From the NCBI GenBank assembly GCA_017694135.1, contig JADING010000044.1, positions 1 through 17,053 on the forward strand: DNA of 17,053 nucleotides, given 5' to 3'. The translations under genes were made by a program, and so were the position numbers. Below the pieces are notes generated by a model. The model ran no database searches. It had not been told where the DNA came from and saw nothing but the letters and a program-made list of their open reading frames with translations. Within the stretch, counting starts at the first letter, position 1. Each line of letters opens with the position of its first letter. The stretch comes from Candidatus Scatoplasma merdavium (GTDB lineage Bacteria; Bacillota_I; Bacilli_A; RFN20; CAG-288). Below, in pieces: positions 1 to 7,845 of this stretch.

Positions 1-2
1 AT

Positions 3-80
3 ATCAATTATCAAGAACTTAAAAAAATTAAGCGCTCGACTTCAATTTCCGAATTAAAAAGGAAATTCCCCAAAAAATAA
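3..80 (+). CDS. Possible 3' end of an unidentified gene (5' cut by window edge)
   Basis: Only one forward frame stays open from the edge. It gives about 25 lysine-rich residues ending in ELKRKFPKK and a TAA at 78-80. A strong hairpin with T-rich flanks starts 11 bases later and would suit as this gene's terminator, which is the main reason to believe a rightward gene ends here. The fragment is too short to identify, and a chance open frame is a real alternative. Confidence 0.35.
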   Translation: MNYQELKKIKRSTSISELKRKFPKK

Positions 81-90
81 TTACAAAACA

Positions 91-121
91 AAAGCTCCTA
101 GGTTTGTTCCCTAGGAGCTTT
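91..121. terminator. Bidirectional Rho-independent terminator
   Basis: A perfect 12-bp stem (91-102 with 110-121, core GCTCCTAGG/CCTAGGAGC) closes a 7-base loop. It is followed by T-rich sequence on both strands: CTTTATTTATT on the plus strand and GCTTTTGTTTTG on the minus strand. It lies 14 bases past the kduI stop codon and just after a possible rightward gene end, so it can stop transcription from both sides. Confidence 0.88.
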
Positions 122-135
122 ATTTATTCGATTAA

Positions 136-972
136 TTAGCGAATTTCAGAGGTTTTGATTTCATCCATATCGTCGAAATCTTGGTTCTCTCCGCACATAC
201 CCCAAATAAATGTGTAATTTGAAGTGCCGCATCCAGAATGAATCGACCATGAAGGAGAAATAACCGCTTGGTCATTGTGCATGACAATGTGTCTGGTCTC
301 ATCACCCGGGCCCATCAAATGAAAGACGCAATTGTTATCTTTCATATCGAAGTAAAGGTAAACTTCCATTCTTCTGGCGTGAGTGTGAACAGGCATAGTA
401 TTCCAAACGGAACCGACTTCCAAGTGAGTCAAGCCCATATCAAGCTGGCAAGATTGGCAAGTTTCTGGAACTATATAACGGTGAATAGTTCTTTCATTGC
501 AAGTTTCTTTCGAGCCTAAGTGGCGAGAATCTGCCATGTCTTTAGTAATGAGCTTAGTCGGATATTCTTTGTGAGCCGGAGCGGAATTGATATAGAATTT
601 CGCCGGATTTTTGTAATCAGCAGAATCGAAGACAATAACCTTAGCTCCTCTGCCAACATATAAAGCATCCCAGTTATCTAATGTGTAAGTAGTCCCATCG
701 ACTTCAATGGTTCCTTTTCCACCGATATTGATGACACCCATTTCGCGGCGAGCTAAGAAAGTCGGAGAACGAAGTTCCGGAGCAGAGTCTAAAACTACTT
801 TTTTGCTTGCAGGAATAATACCACCAGCAATAATTCTATCGATATAAGAATAGGTGAAGATGGCCTCGTCAATACCGAAGACATTTTCGATTAAATACTC
901 TTCTCTAAGGCGAGCAGTATCATAGTGTTTATAATCTTTTTGATTTGAGTAATCTCTAACAGTTAATTTCAT
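136..972 (-). CDS. kduI: 5-dehydro-4-deoxy-D-glucuronate isomerase (KduI)
   Basis: This cytoplasmic cupin isomerase interconverts 5-dehydro-4-deoxy-D-glucuronate and 3-deoxy-D-glycero-2,5-hexodiulosonate. The step handles unsaturated uronates released by pectin lyases or unsaturated oligogalacturonide hydrolases. The 278-residue length is exactly typical. The metal ligands known from the E. coli enzyme are at the same numbers: His196 and His198 (PVHTHARRMEV), Glu203 and His245 (WSIHSG). The start is set by AGGAGG four bases upstream, which overlaps the stop codon of the gntR gene, so translation is likely coupled. It is the last gene of the kdgA-kdgK-gntR-kduI cluster and is followed by a strong terminator. 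KduD, the usual next enzyme, is not in the window. Confidence 0.96.
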   Translation of the reverse strand: MKLTVRDYSNQKDYKHYDTARLREEYLIENVFGIDEAIFTYSYIDRIIAGGIIPASKKVVLDSAPELRSPTFLARREMGVINIGGKGTIEVDGTTYTLDNWDALYVGRGAKVIVFDSADYKNPAKFYINSAPAHKEYPTKLITKDMADSRHLGSKETCNERTIHRYIVPETCQSCQLDMGLTHLEVGSVWNTMPVHTHARRMEVYLYFDMKDNNCVFHLMGPGDETRHIVMHNDQAVISPSWSIHSGCGTSNYTFIWGMCGENQDFDDMDEIKTSEIR

Positions 973-980
973 GTTTCCTC

Positions 981-1655
981 CTATTTTAAGTATGCCGAAT
1001 TTGTACTCTTGATGTCATTTAATTTGCTTAATCCGAAGAAATTGTGCTTTTCAATGCAATCGTTGATTGCGTCTTTATCCTGGCTTATTAAAGCGGAGAT
1101 AATATCTCTGTCAATTGAAAGGTAAGACTTAATATCTTCTTTAGCCGATAAGAACGCGAAGAAACGATAACGAAAGAAAGAAGGATTGGAAGAATTGAGT
1201 AAATCAAAAACCGACTTGCGCCCGACTCTAGTGTATATTGTTTCATATAAGTAAAAATCTAATTCGAAGATTTTTTTCCTTAAGTTCATAGAATTAGAAG
1301 AAATTTCATCAGCTAATTTCTCCGCTTCTTGAACAATAACATCAAGTTTAGAAATATCTAAAGCCGTAGCTAAGTTCATATACTCCTCGAAGACGTGTTT
1401 TTCAACCAAGCTTCGAATATAAATGATATCGGTAATGCCATCTAAAGACAATTTAGAAACAAAAGAACCGCGCTGGGGATAAACTTCTATCAACCCATCT
1501 TGCTCGAGCTTTTGGAAGACATCGCGAATCGGAGTGCGCGAGACATTAAAGCGCTTAGCAATCTCGCTTTCGTAAAGTTTGTCTCCGGGTTTTAGTTCTA
1601 AATATACTATTTCCCTTGCCAATATCGAGTAAATTTGGCGGTTCTCTTTAGTCAT
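981..1655 (-). CDS. GntR-family transcriptional regulator, FCD (FadR-like) type
   Basis: The 224-residue protein has an N-terminal winged helix-turn-helix (about 5-70), with the family signature around SRTPIRDVFQKLEQDGLIEV and a wing near QRGSF. An all-helical FCD-type effector domain follows (about 73-205). FCD proteins usually bind a metal through one Asp and three His. By alignment here I see Asp133 and His204 retained, but Tyr137 and Asp182 where His is expected, so metal binding may be altered or lost. Its position between kdgK and kduI suggests it controls uronate catabolism (compare UxuR/ExuR/KdgR-type roles), with a ketouronate or hexuronate as possible effector. No Shine-Dalgarno is visible before the ATG, and the kdgK stop lies only 6 bases upstream, so low, coupled expression is likely. 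Confidence 0.9.
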   Translation of the reverse strand: MTKENRQIYSILAREIVYLELKPGDKLYESEIAKRFNVSRTPIRDVFQKLEQDGLIEVYPQRGSFVSKLSLDGITDIIYIRSLVEKHVFEEYMNLATALDISKLDVIVQEAEKLADEISSNSMNLRKKIFELDFYLYETIYTRVGRKSVFDLLNSSNPSFFRYRFFAFLSAKEDIKSYLSIDRDIISALISQDKDAINDCIEKHNFFGLSKLNDIKSTNSAYLK

Positions 1656-1661
1656 GATTTT

Positions 1662-2684
1662 TTAGCGTTGGACACGTCCAGAAGCATCACCATTCATCAA
1701 GGTTTCGACTTCTGATAAGGAAACGTGGTTCAAATCGCCAGGAATAGTGTGCTTTAAAGCGGAGGCCGCAACAGCAAACTCAATAGCTTTTTGACCTTCT
1801 TTATAGTGCATAATTCCGTAGATTAAACCAGCAGCGAAGGAATCACCGCCACCTACGCGATCAACTATCGGGTTGATTTCGTAGTGCTTAGACTGATAGA
1901 ACTTCCCATCGGTATAAAAAATACCAGACCAGCCATTAGCGGTAGCAGAATGAGATTCACGCAAGGAAGCGCAGGCACCCTTGAAATGATATTTCTCAAC
2001 CATCTGTTCAAACATCTTCTTGTAACCGTTGATATCGAGTTTACCAGAAGTAACATCGGTACCTTCAGGTTTGAATCCTAAGCACTTTTCCGCATCTTCT
2101 TCATTACCAATAACGTAATCGACATAAGGCATATAAGTGTTCATAACTTTCTGAGCTTCTTCACTGGTCCAAAGCTTTTTGCGGAAGTTGAGGTCGCAAG
2201 AGACAGTTACATTGTGAGCCTTAGCAGCTTTTAAAGCCGCGAAGCAGATAGCTTGAGCTTTCTTTCCTAAAGCCGGAGTAATACCGGTAAAGTGGAACCA
2301 ATCAGCACCTTTAAAAATCTCATCCCAATTAAAGTCAGATTCATCAGCTTCGGAAATAGAAGAATGGGCACGATCATAGATAACTTTGGAAGGACGCATA
2401 GAATCGCCAGTTTCTAAGAAGTAGATACCGAGTCTTTCCCCACCACGAGCAACATAATCCGTGTGAACGCCGTATCTGCGGAGTTCATTAACTGCAGAAT
2501 CACCGATTTCTCCAGTCGGGACTTTAGAGACAAAATAAGCCTCATCACCGTAGTTAGCTAAAGAGAGAGCGACGTTAGCTTCACCACCACCATAGTTAAC
2601 ATCAAAAGTGTTAGCTTGAACAAAACGCGTAAATCCAGGGGTGGATAAACGCATCATAATTTCACCTAAAGTAACAATTTTCAT
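1662..2684 (-). CDS. kdgK: 2-dehydro-3-deoxygluconate kinase (KdgK), PfkB family
   Basis: It phosphorylates 2-keto-3-deoxygluconate (KDG) to KDPG with ATP in the cytoplasm, the step before KDPG aldolase. The 340-residue length fits the family. It opens with MKIVTLGEIMMR and has the N-terminal PfkB glycine motif YGGGEANVALSLANYG (31-46). The C-terminal motif DRVGGGDSFAAG (275-286) provides the anion hole and catalytic base Asp281. A usual GAGD is GGGD here, common in KDG kinases. A KDG kinase is preferred over fructokinase because the gene lies 9 bases downstream of kdgA in the same cluster. A Shine-Dalgarno-like AAGGA is present but about 16 bases upstream, so translation probably depends on coupling to kdgA. 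Confidence 0.94.
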   Translation of the reverse strand: MKIVTLGEIMMRLSTPGFTRFVQANTFDVNYGGGEANVALSLANYGDEAYFVSKVPTGEIGDSAVNELRRYGVHTDYVARGGERLGIYFLETGDSMRPSKVIYDRAHSSISEADESDFNWDEIFKGADWFHFTGITPALGKKAQAICFAALKAAKAHNVTVSCDLNFRKKLWTSEEAQKVMNTYMPYVDYVIGNEEDAEKCLGFKPEGTDVTSGKLDINGYKKMFEQMVEKYHFKGACASLRESHSATANGWSGIFYTDGKFYQSKHYEINPIVDRVGGGDSFAAGLIYGIMHYKEGQKAIEFAVAASALKHTIPGDLNHVSLSEVETLMNGDASGRVQR

Positions 2685-2693
2685 ATCTGTAAA

Positions 2694-3335
2694 TTACAAT
2701 CCTTTCTTAGCTTCAGCAACAGCTTCAACGAAGGCTCTTGCGTTTTTAACAACACCTTCATAATCACCCTTTTTCGCGGGAGCGGTTAAAGAAGAACCAG
2801 TACCGACGGCGACAGCACCAGCTTGAATCCAGTCTTTAACGTTGCCGATATCAACACCGCCAGTAGGCATTAAATTAGCTTGAGGAAGCGGTCCGTGAAC
2901 AGCTTTGAAATAAGACGGAGAAGCTTGAGAACCCGGGAAAATTTTAATGACATCAGCTCCGGCTTTCATAGCGCGGGTGATTTCAGTAATGGTGTAGCAA
3001 CCGGGCATGTAAGGAATTTGATAAAGATTGCAAAGTTCCGCAACTTCTTGATCAAAGTTAGGAGCAACAATAAATTTGGCACCTTTCATAATGGCTAATC
3101 TAGCAGTAGTGGCATCTAAAACAGTGCCGGCACCAACGATGTATTTAGCGTCATTATCAGCCGCTAATTGAGCGATGACTTCATCGGCTCCAGGAACCGT
3201 GAAAGTAATTTCCAAACCGACGATTCCTCCTTTAACACAGCAATCAGCGAGCTTTTTAGCTTCTTCGACGCTGTTAGCTCTAATGACAGCGACAACACCG
3301 CATTTGAGCAAGTCTCTTACAATATCACCTTTCAT
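2694..3335 (-). CDS. kdgA: KDPG aldolase (2-dehydro-3-deoxy-phosphogluconate aldolase)
   Basis: It cleaves KDPG into pyruvate and glyceraldehyde-3-phosphate, the last step of the hexuronate route. The 213-residue TIM barrel matches the Eda/KdgA family. Glu42 in GLEITFTVPGA is the acid/base residue, and Lys131 in DVIKIFPGS is the Schiff-base lysine; GAGTVL and PTGGV phosphate/substrate loops are present. The open frame extends 16 codons upstream, but I choose the ATG at 3335 because GGAGGT lies 5 bases before it and the protein then begins like its relatives (MKGDIVRDLLKCGVVAVIR). A TATAAT element about 40 bases upstream makes this the first gene of its own transcription unit. Confidence 0.95.
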   Translation of the reverse strand: MKGDIVRDLLKCGVVAVIRANSVEEAKKLADCCVKGGIVGLEITFTVPGADEVIAQLAADNDAKYIVGAGTVLDATTARLAIMKGAKFIVAPNFDQEVAELCNLYQIPYMPGCYTITEITRAMKAGADVIKIFPGSQASPSYFKAVHGPLPQANLMPTGGVDIGNVKDWIQAGAVAVGTGSSLTAPAKKGDYEGVVKNARAFVEAVAEAKKGL

Positions 3336-3374
3336 ATTTACCTCCTTTTGAAAGTGTGTTCTAAACTCATTATC

Positions 3375-3408
3375 ATTATACAACCCTAGATATAAATATT
3401 GTTATATC
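3375..3408 (-). promoter_or_regulatory. kdgA: Promoter and candidate operator for the kdgA-kdgK-gntR-kduI cluster
   Basis: On the minus strand a perfect TATAAT lies at 3375-3380, about 40 bases before the kdgA ATG. The -35 region is poor (AACAAT at 17-base spacing), as expected for a controlled promoter. Centred on that -35 is a perfect 7-bp inverted repeat, GATATAA/TTATATC, with a 6-base spacer (3389-3408). It overlaps the pucR-type gene's TGA stop. It is a candidate operator; which regulator uses it is not shown by the sequence. Confidence 0.55.
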
Positions 3409-3982
3409 AGAGCATAAAATCTTGACCGTTATATTTAGCAATAATCAAAAAATAAACGAAAATTGCAGTAGAAAAATACTTTAAATCAAAGCCGCTCTCT
3501 TGAATGAACCTATCGATACGATAAGTAACCGTATTGCGGTGGACAAAGAGACGATATGACGCTAAAGAAGGAGAATTGCTCGCTTCGATATAGGCTTTGA
3601 CCGTCATTAAAGTATACTCGTCGATGAAATCCAAGAGATCGACGTTTTCCTCATATATTTCTTGGTGGGTCATAGCCACTTGAAACAGATATACGAGACT
3701 TGATTTTCTCACGTATTTTAAATACTGAATGAACCTCTCATTTAACGTCGGAACTACGATACCTTTAAAAGTAAAGTTTATATCTTCGCTAGCTGCAGAA
3801 AAAGATGACTGCAAAGCTCCTAGACCTCTGTATCCATTTAAAATAGACAAAGAGTAATATTCATCTGCAACGCGAGAAAGCTCGTATTTGTTTTCACCTT
3901 CCAATACGCGAGTTAAAAGCTTCTCCAACTTATCTTGGCCAACTTCTTTTGAAAGGTAAAGATAAACGTAAGCTTGAGACAT
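3407..3982 (-). CDS. PucR/CdaR-type helix-turn-helix regulator, short form
   Basis: The C-terminal part (about 126-180) is a clear PucR/CdaR HTH domain: SYRLFVHRNTVTYRIDRF matches the family's typical 'LFVHRNTLKYRL' core, followed by the ESGFDLK turn. The first 120 residues resemble nothing I can name; they may correspond to the GGDEF-like middle domain of CdaR relatives. At 191 residues the protein is far shorter than classical CdaR or PucR proteins and has no room for a diacid-sensor or purine catabolism domain. Its ATG overlaps the GH28 stop (TAATG), with GAGG before it inside the GH28 gene, so the two are translationally coupled. It probably regulates the pectin genes, but its ligand is unknown. 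Confidence 0.82.
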   Translation of the reverse strand: MSQAYVYLYLSKEVGQDKLEKLLTRVLEGENKYELSRVADEYYSLSILNGYRGLGALQSSFSAASEDINFTFKGIVVPTLNERFIQYLKYVRKSSLVYLFQVAMTHQEIYEENVDLLDFIDEYTLMTVKAYIEASNSPSLASYRLFVHRNTVTYRIDRFIQESGFDLKYFSTAIFVYFLIIAKYNGQDFML

Positions 3983-5517
3983 TATTTTTCCTCGAAGCTT
4001 TCTACGTTATTTAAAACGTATTCATTTCCAACATATCCACTGGCTTTGACATTAGATATCTTGACAGATTTGACATTTTCAAAATAGAAACCAGTTTTCG
4101 ATTGCTTATCAATTCCATCCATCATTGCAGGGAACCCAGATCCGGCATTTTCCTTAACGGTAAATTCCGAATCGCGAATCTCAACTCCAGCAATCGGAGC
4201 TTCCGGTAAACCAAAGAACCAACCTAAAGCATATTCAGCGTTGTACGCCTTGATATTTTCGAATAAGAAATGACCGATGTAAGGAGTACGTTCATCAACA
4301 GGTAACTTCTCTCTAGTTTGAACGTATTCATCGTGCCCATCCGGATCGCAGAAATAAAACATATTGATGACAAGAGGAGCTAAAACTCCATCCATAACAA
4401 TATTAGAGAAGACGACATTATCTACGACAGAATCCTTGCCGCGTCCTCTTCTAGTTTTAATTCTCAAACCGCGATCAGTATTTTCAAAAAGGCATCTTTC
4501 CAACGAAACGTTTTTAACCCCGGCGCCAATTTCTGAACCAATAACGATAGCACCGTGTCCATCGTGCATAAAGCAATTTCGAATCTGAACGTTTTCACAA
4601 GGGCGCTTATAAGTAGAACCGATATAAATCTTACCTGATTTCAAGGCGATGCAATCATCGCCAACAGAGATATTCAAACCAATAATCTTAAGATTCTTGC
4701 ACCCTTCCGGATCCATACCATCTGTATTAGGTGAAATCTTCGGATTAATGATATTCATCGAATAGAAACCCACATTCTCACAAAAATACGGGTGAACAGT
4801 CCAACAACCAGTGTTCTGAACTGTGATACCTACAACGTTGATATTAGTCGAATCATTGAAAAACAAAATGCGCGGTCTTCCCCAAGGATGATTCTTGTGG
4901 TTAACCCAAAAGATAGATTCTTGAGCGCGTCCATCAACAATACCCTCACCAACGATATCAACATTGTTAACATGAAAAGCATTTATGATAGAGCTCTTTC
5001 CATTAAATGGATTGCCTTCCCAAAGCGCGCACTGCATTTTTAAAGGAGAATCTAATCTTTCCACTTCCCCAGGCATAACAGGATATTCTTTCGCTTCAAT
5101 ATTACCGAGCAAAGCAGAACCCTTTTCAATAACTAAAGTCATATCCGACTTTAAGAAAAGCGACGTAACTTTGTAGATACCATCGATAACTAACATACCA
5201 TCTTTAGGTAAACAAGCTATCGCCGATTGTAACATCAAGGTGTCATCTTGAGTATTCGATTCATTTTTAAACATCGAGGCTCTCAAAATAACAGAAACCT
5301 TTTTAGTAATAATACTTAGTTTATCTTCTCCGATAGAAACTTCATATTTGCAATCGGGCTTTAAATTATAGATAGTGAAAACGTTGGTTTTAACATCTTT
5401 TAAAACAACTTCACCATTGAGCTTCACATCGTAGCTCTTGTCAGAATAATAAACAAGGTTATTTTCTAACTCGAAAGTCGCTGAACAACTAGAAACGTAC
5501 AAAGTATAGAATTTCAT
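3982..5517 (-). CDS. Cytoplasmic GH28 polygalacturonase (likely exo-acting oligogalacturonide hydrolase)
   Basis: It hydrolyses alpha-1,4 galacturonic acid linkages. The GH28 beta-helix signature set is complete: N264-T265-D266 (NTDGMDP), D287-D288 (VGDDCIALKSG), G320-H321-G322 (GHGAIVIGSE) and R352-I353-K354. These correspond to the three catalytic Asp residues, the His and the Arg/Lys pair of fungal and bacterial polygalacturonases. Residues 1-75 form a small beta-rich, Fn3-like N-terminal domain, as in bacterial exo-polygalacturonosidases. There is no signal peptide, so it should act in the cytoplasm on imported oligomers, consistent with its place in the importer operon. GAGGTGG precedes the ATG, and the start overlaps the upstream gene's stop as TAATG. 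Exo action is inferred; a rhamnogalacturonan-directed activity is possible. Confidence 0.92.
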   Translation of the reverse strand: MKFYTLYVSSCSATFELENNLVYYSDKSYDVKLNGEVVLKDVKTNVFTIYNLKPDCKYEVSIGEDKLSIITKKVSVILRASMFKNESNTQDDTLMLQSAIACLPKDGMLVIDGIYKVTSLFLKSDMTLVIEKGSALLGNIEAKEYPVMPGEVERLDSPLKMQCALWEGNPFNGKSSIINAFHVNNVDIVGEGIVDGRAQESIFWVNHKNHPWGRPRILFFNDSTNINVVGITVQNTGCWTVHPYFCENVGFYSMNIINPKISPNTDGMDPEGCKNLKIIGLNISVGDDCIALKSGKIYIGSTYKRPCENVQIRNCFMHDGHGAIVIGSEIGAGVKNVSLERCLFENTDRGLRIKTRRGRGKDSVVDNVVFSNIVMDGVLAPLVINMFYFCDPDGHDEYVQTREKLPVDERTPYIGHFLFENIKAYNAEYALGWFFGLPEAPIAGVEIRDSEFTVKENAGSGFPAMMDGIDKQSKTGFYFENVKSVKISNVKASGYVGNEYVLNNVESFEEK

Positions 5518-6050
5518 TATGCCACCTCTCTCTTTTCAAAATATTTACGCCATAAATAACGAATACCGTTTTTTATTCCAACAAACATAAACTGATACAT
5601 TAAACCAATTAAAGCTTGTGAAAAAGGTTCTCTAAACAAATAACGAGAATTGAACAAATCAACAAGTCCCGCACAAGTGAGAAGCTGCAACAGCGACCAA
5701 ACTAAACCCAAAGCTAAATTAATAACTATGGAATACCACTTACGAGAATGATACAGAGTATAAAACTTAGATTCTTCAGCTGAAGAATCAAACAAGTGCA
5801 ATATATGATAAACGATGTAATCCCAAACAATGGCGTAAGCTAAAGCGTAAACAAGCCAGGCAATAGTTGAATTAGAAAGGAAACTGCCAGAACCAAATCC
5901 GATGAAAAAATAAATAGCTCCAAACATCCAATACTGCAAAAAGGCCGCTTTAATCCAATAAGGAATGCGGTCAAACCACGAAATCTTATATACATCTTTA
6001 GGCTCTTCACCATCTTTGATGAGACCAGCTTCTTTGTCTTTTTTTAACAT
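5517..6050 (-). CDS. Uncharacterised four-helix membrane protein A
   Basis: I do not recognise a named family. The 177 residues have a charged, Lys/Glu-rich N-terminus (1-28), then four predicted membrane segments at about 33-53, 61-83, 106-128 and 143-160, and a basic tail (RYLWRKYFEKREVA). By the positive-inside rule both ends face the cytoplasm. The segment DRIPYWIKAAFLQYWMFGA looks like the most conserved-type region. GGGAGA precedes the start codon, and the stop overlaps the GH28 start (TAATG). Its location between the importer genes and the hydrolase suggests a role in uptake, but nothing in the sequence shows an enzymatic motif. Confidence 0.72.
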   Translation of the reverse strand: MLKKDKEAGLIKDGEEPKDVYKISWFDRIPYWIKAAFLQYWMFGAIYFFIGFGSGSFLSNSTIAWLVYALAYAIVWDYIVYHILHLFDSSAEESKFYTLYHSRKWYSIVINLALGLVWSLLQLLTCAGLVDLFNSRYLFREPFSQALIGLMYQFMFVGIKNGIRYLWRKYFEKREVA

Positions 6051-6097
6051 GAAAGTCTCCCATCTACAAACGATACGTCAATATCATACAAAAGATA

Positions 6098-6760
6098 TTA
6101 ACGAAGTTGAATCTTTTTGACAAACGGCTGTAAGAATGGCTCAATAATAGCTAAACCAATAGAAATAGCGGCGCAAATCAAATGGAAACGGCACCAATAA
6201 ACAGATGTAGCAATTAAATTAAATCCGTAAGTATCATCAACACGATCAGTAACAAATCCTAAGTCGAATTTCATATCTACATCGTTTAAAAACAAGACAT
6301 CAAAGACAATCTGTATAGCCATAGCAACAACAAACAAACCTAAGAAAATATATTTTTTCTCTTTGGAAGCATGGCGACCAATCGAGTTCAAATAAATGAC
6401 GCAAGACAATATCGCTAACAAGCAAGTAAAGAAGTGGAACATGGCGTTCCAGTCACCTATGTAATTAGGAAGTAAAGGATAATTTTCAGTAGAGACTGTT
6501 AATACAGAAATAGCACGAACACGAATAAAGATTGTGAATGTAATAACACACATAGTAAAGACTGTCATTAACATAGGAATCAAAGCTATTCTGTTCTTAA
6601 CTTTAATAACAATTCTTCTAAATAGCAGGTGGAAATATCCCATGGATATCTTATCTGCGACTTCAGTATCGTTTTTATTGAAAGTAGTTTGAGTTAAACT
6701 AGAATCTAATTCGGCAACATCTTCTTCTTGACCGATAAAGTTAGTTTCCTTTTTAGCCAT
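6098..6760 (-). CDS. Uncharacterised four-helix membrane protein B
   Basis: No family recognised. The 220-residue protein begins with an acidic, hydrophilic stretch (1-40) and a basic patch (RRIVIKVKNR). Membrane segments follow at about 58-80, 105-126, 137-157 and 183-208. Two outer loops of roughly 25 residues (about 81-104 and 158-182) are rich in Asn, Asp and aromatics, and the C-terminus is basic. N-in/C-in topology is expected. AGAGGAGG lies just after the ATPase stop codon and sets the start. The gene directly follows the ABC ATPase, so a role as an accessory importer subunit is the simplest guess. Confidence 0.72.
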   Translation of the reverse strand: MAKKETNFIGQEEDVAELDSSLTQTTFNKNDTEVADKISMGYFHLLFRRIVIKVKNRIALIPMLMTVFTMCVITFTIFIRVRAISVLTVSTENYPLLPNYIGDWNAMFHFFTCLLAILSCVIYLNSIGRHASKEKKYIFLGLFVVAMAIQIVFDVLFLNDVDMKFDLGFVTDRVDDTYGFNLIATSVYWCRFHLICAAISIGLAIIEPFLQPFVKKIQLR

Positions 6761-6778
6761 AGTAAAATTCCTCCTCTA

Positions 6779-7843
6779 TTAGCCTCTGAGACGTTGACCA
6801 GTTTCATTGTCAAACAAGAAGCATTTATCTAAATCCAAACCGACTTTAAACTCAGAACCTTCTGCAAGATCAATCCAGCCTTTAACCTTAAAGACACATT
6901 TAGTCTTAGCCATAACACAATGGATTAATGAGAATTGTCCTAAGTGCTCAACGAGCTCAACTTTAACCGGATAACCATTTTCATCAGCAAAGACTCTTTC
7001 AGGTCTAATACCTAAAGTAATTTCTTCAACACCATTGCATAAATCGAGTTCTTTTTTACGTAACTTAATCATAGTTCCGTTGATGTTTAAGCAACCATCC
7101 TGAATCTTTCCTGTAAAGAAATTAGTCGGAGGATTGCCGATAAATGAAGCAACGAACATATTGTTAGGATTGTTGTAAATTTCATACGGAGTTCCAATCT
7201 GTTGGACTCTACCCATAGACATAACAACAATACGATCAGCTAAGGTTAAAGCCTCGGTTTGATCGTGAGTAACATAAATCATCGTAGCTTTTAATTTGTT
7301 ATGAAGAATCTTAATTTCTCTTCTCATAGATGAACGTAACTGCGCATCTAAATTAGAAAGAGGTTCATCAAACAAGAAGACCTTAGGATTTCTGACAATA
7401 GAACGGCCCATGGCAACACGCTGACGCTGACCACCAGAGAGAGCTGATGGTTTTTTATTCAACTGTTCATAAAGTCGTAGCATTTTAGCGGCAGCAATAA
7501 CTTTATTGTGAATAACTTCAGGGTTTTCTTTTCTAAGAATCAAAGAGAAAGCCATGTTCTGATAAACCGTCATGTTTCCATACAAAGCGTAATTCTGGAA
7601 AACCATAGCGATATCTCTATCTTTTGAAGCTTTTTCTGTAACATCATTACCATCAATTAGCATTTTGCCCTTGGTAATACCTTCTAAACCAGCAATCATA
7701 CGCAAGGTTGTAGATTTACCACAACCAGACGGACCAACTAAGACTATAAATTCACCATCTTGGATTTCCATGTTGAAATCTTCGACAGCCAAGTTACCAG
7801 TATCGTAAATCTTTTGTAAATGTTGCAACGAAACAGTAGCCAT
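6779..7843 (-). CDS. Carbohydrate ABC importer ATPase, MsmX/UgpC/MalK type
   Basis: This is the nucleotide-binding subunit that powers sugar import from the cytoplasmic side. The 354 residues contain Walker A GPSGCGKST (37-45), the Q-loop (Q83), signature LSGGQRQRVAMGRS (135-148), Walker B VFLFDE (155-160), the D-loop and switch His193 (VTHDQTEAL). A C-terminal MalK-like TOBE/OB region runs from about 235 (LGIRPERVF is its hallmark). In Bacillus the equivalent MsmX is shared and encoded away from its permeases; here a dedicated copy is inside the operon. The start follows GGGGG, and the preceding gene's stop is only 2 bases upstream. High family confidence; exact partner specificity is inferred from context. 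Confidence 0.95.
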   Translation of the reverse strand: MATVSLQHLQKIYDTGNLAVEDFNMEIQDGEFIVLVGPSGCGKSTTLRMIAGLEGITKGKMLIDGNDVTEKASKDRDIAMVFQNYALYGNMTVYQNMAFSLILRKENPEVIHNKVIAAAKMLRLYEQLNKKPSALSGGQRQRVAMGRSIVRNPKVFLFDEPLSNLDAQLRSSMRREIKILHNKLKATMIYVTHDQTEALTLADRIVVMSMGRVQQIGTPYEIYNNPNNMFVASFIGNPPTNFFTGKIQDGCLNINGTMIKLRKKELDLCNGVEEITLGIRPERVFADENGYPVKVELVEHLGQFSLIHCVMAKTKCVFKVKGWIDLAEGSEFKVGLDLDKCFLFDNETGQRLRG

Positions 7844-7845
7844 GA

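Noticed and set aside
268..519. Forward open frame opposite kduI, and similar frames opposite other genes (for example 4364-4588, 4792-5043, 11271-11480)
   Set aside because: All lie antisense or out of frame within strongly supported genes, and lack ribosome binding sites and recognisable protein features.
1669..1680. Inverted repeat TGGAC-AC-GTCCA near the gntR start as a possible operator
   Set aside because: It lies within the last codons of kdgK, has only 5-bp arms, and no promoter is visible beside it; likely chance.
3336..3383. Longer N-terminus for KdgA starting at 3383
   Set aside because: It would begin inside the TATAAT promoter element, has no ribosome binding site, and adds residues not seen in the aldolase family; GGAGGT marks the ATG at 3335.
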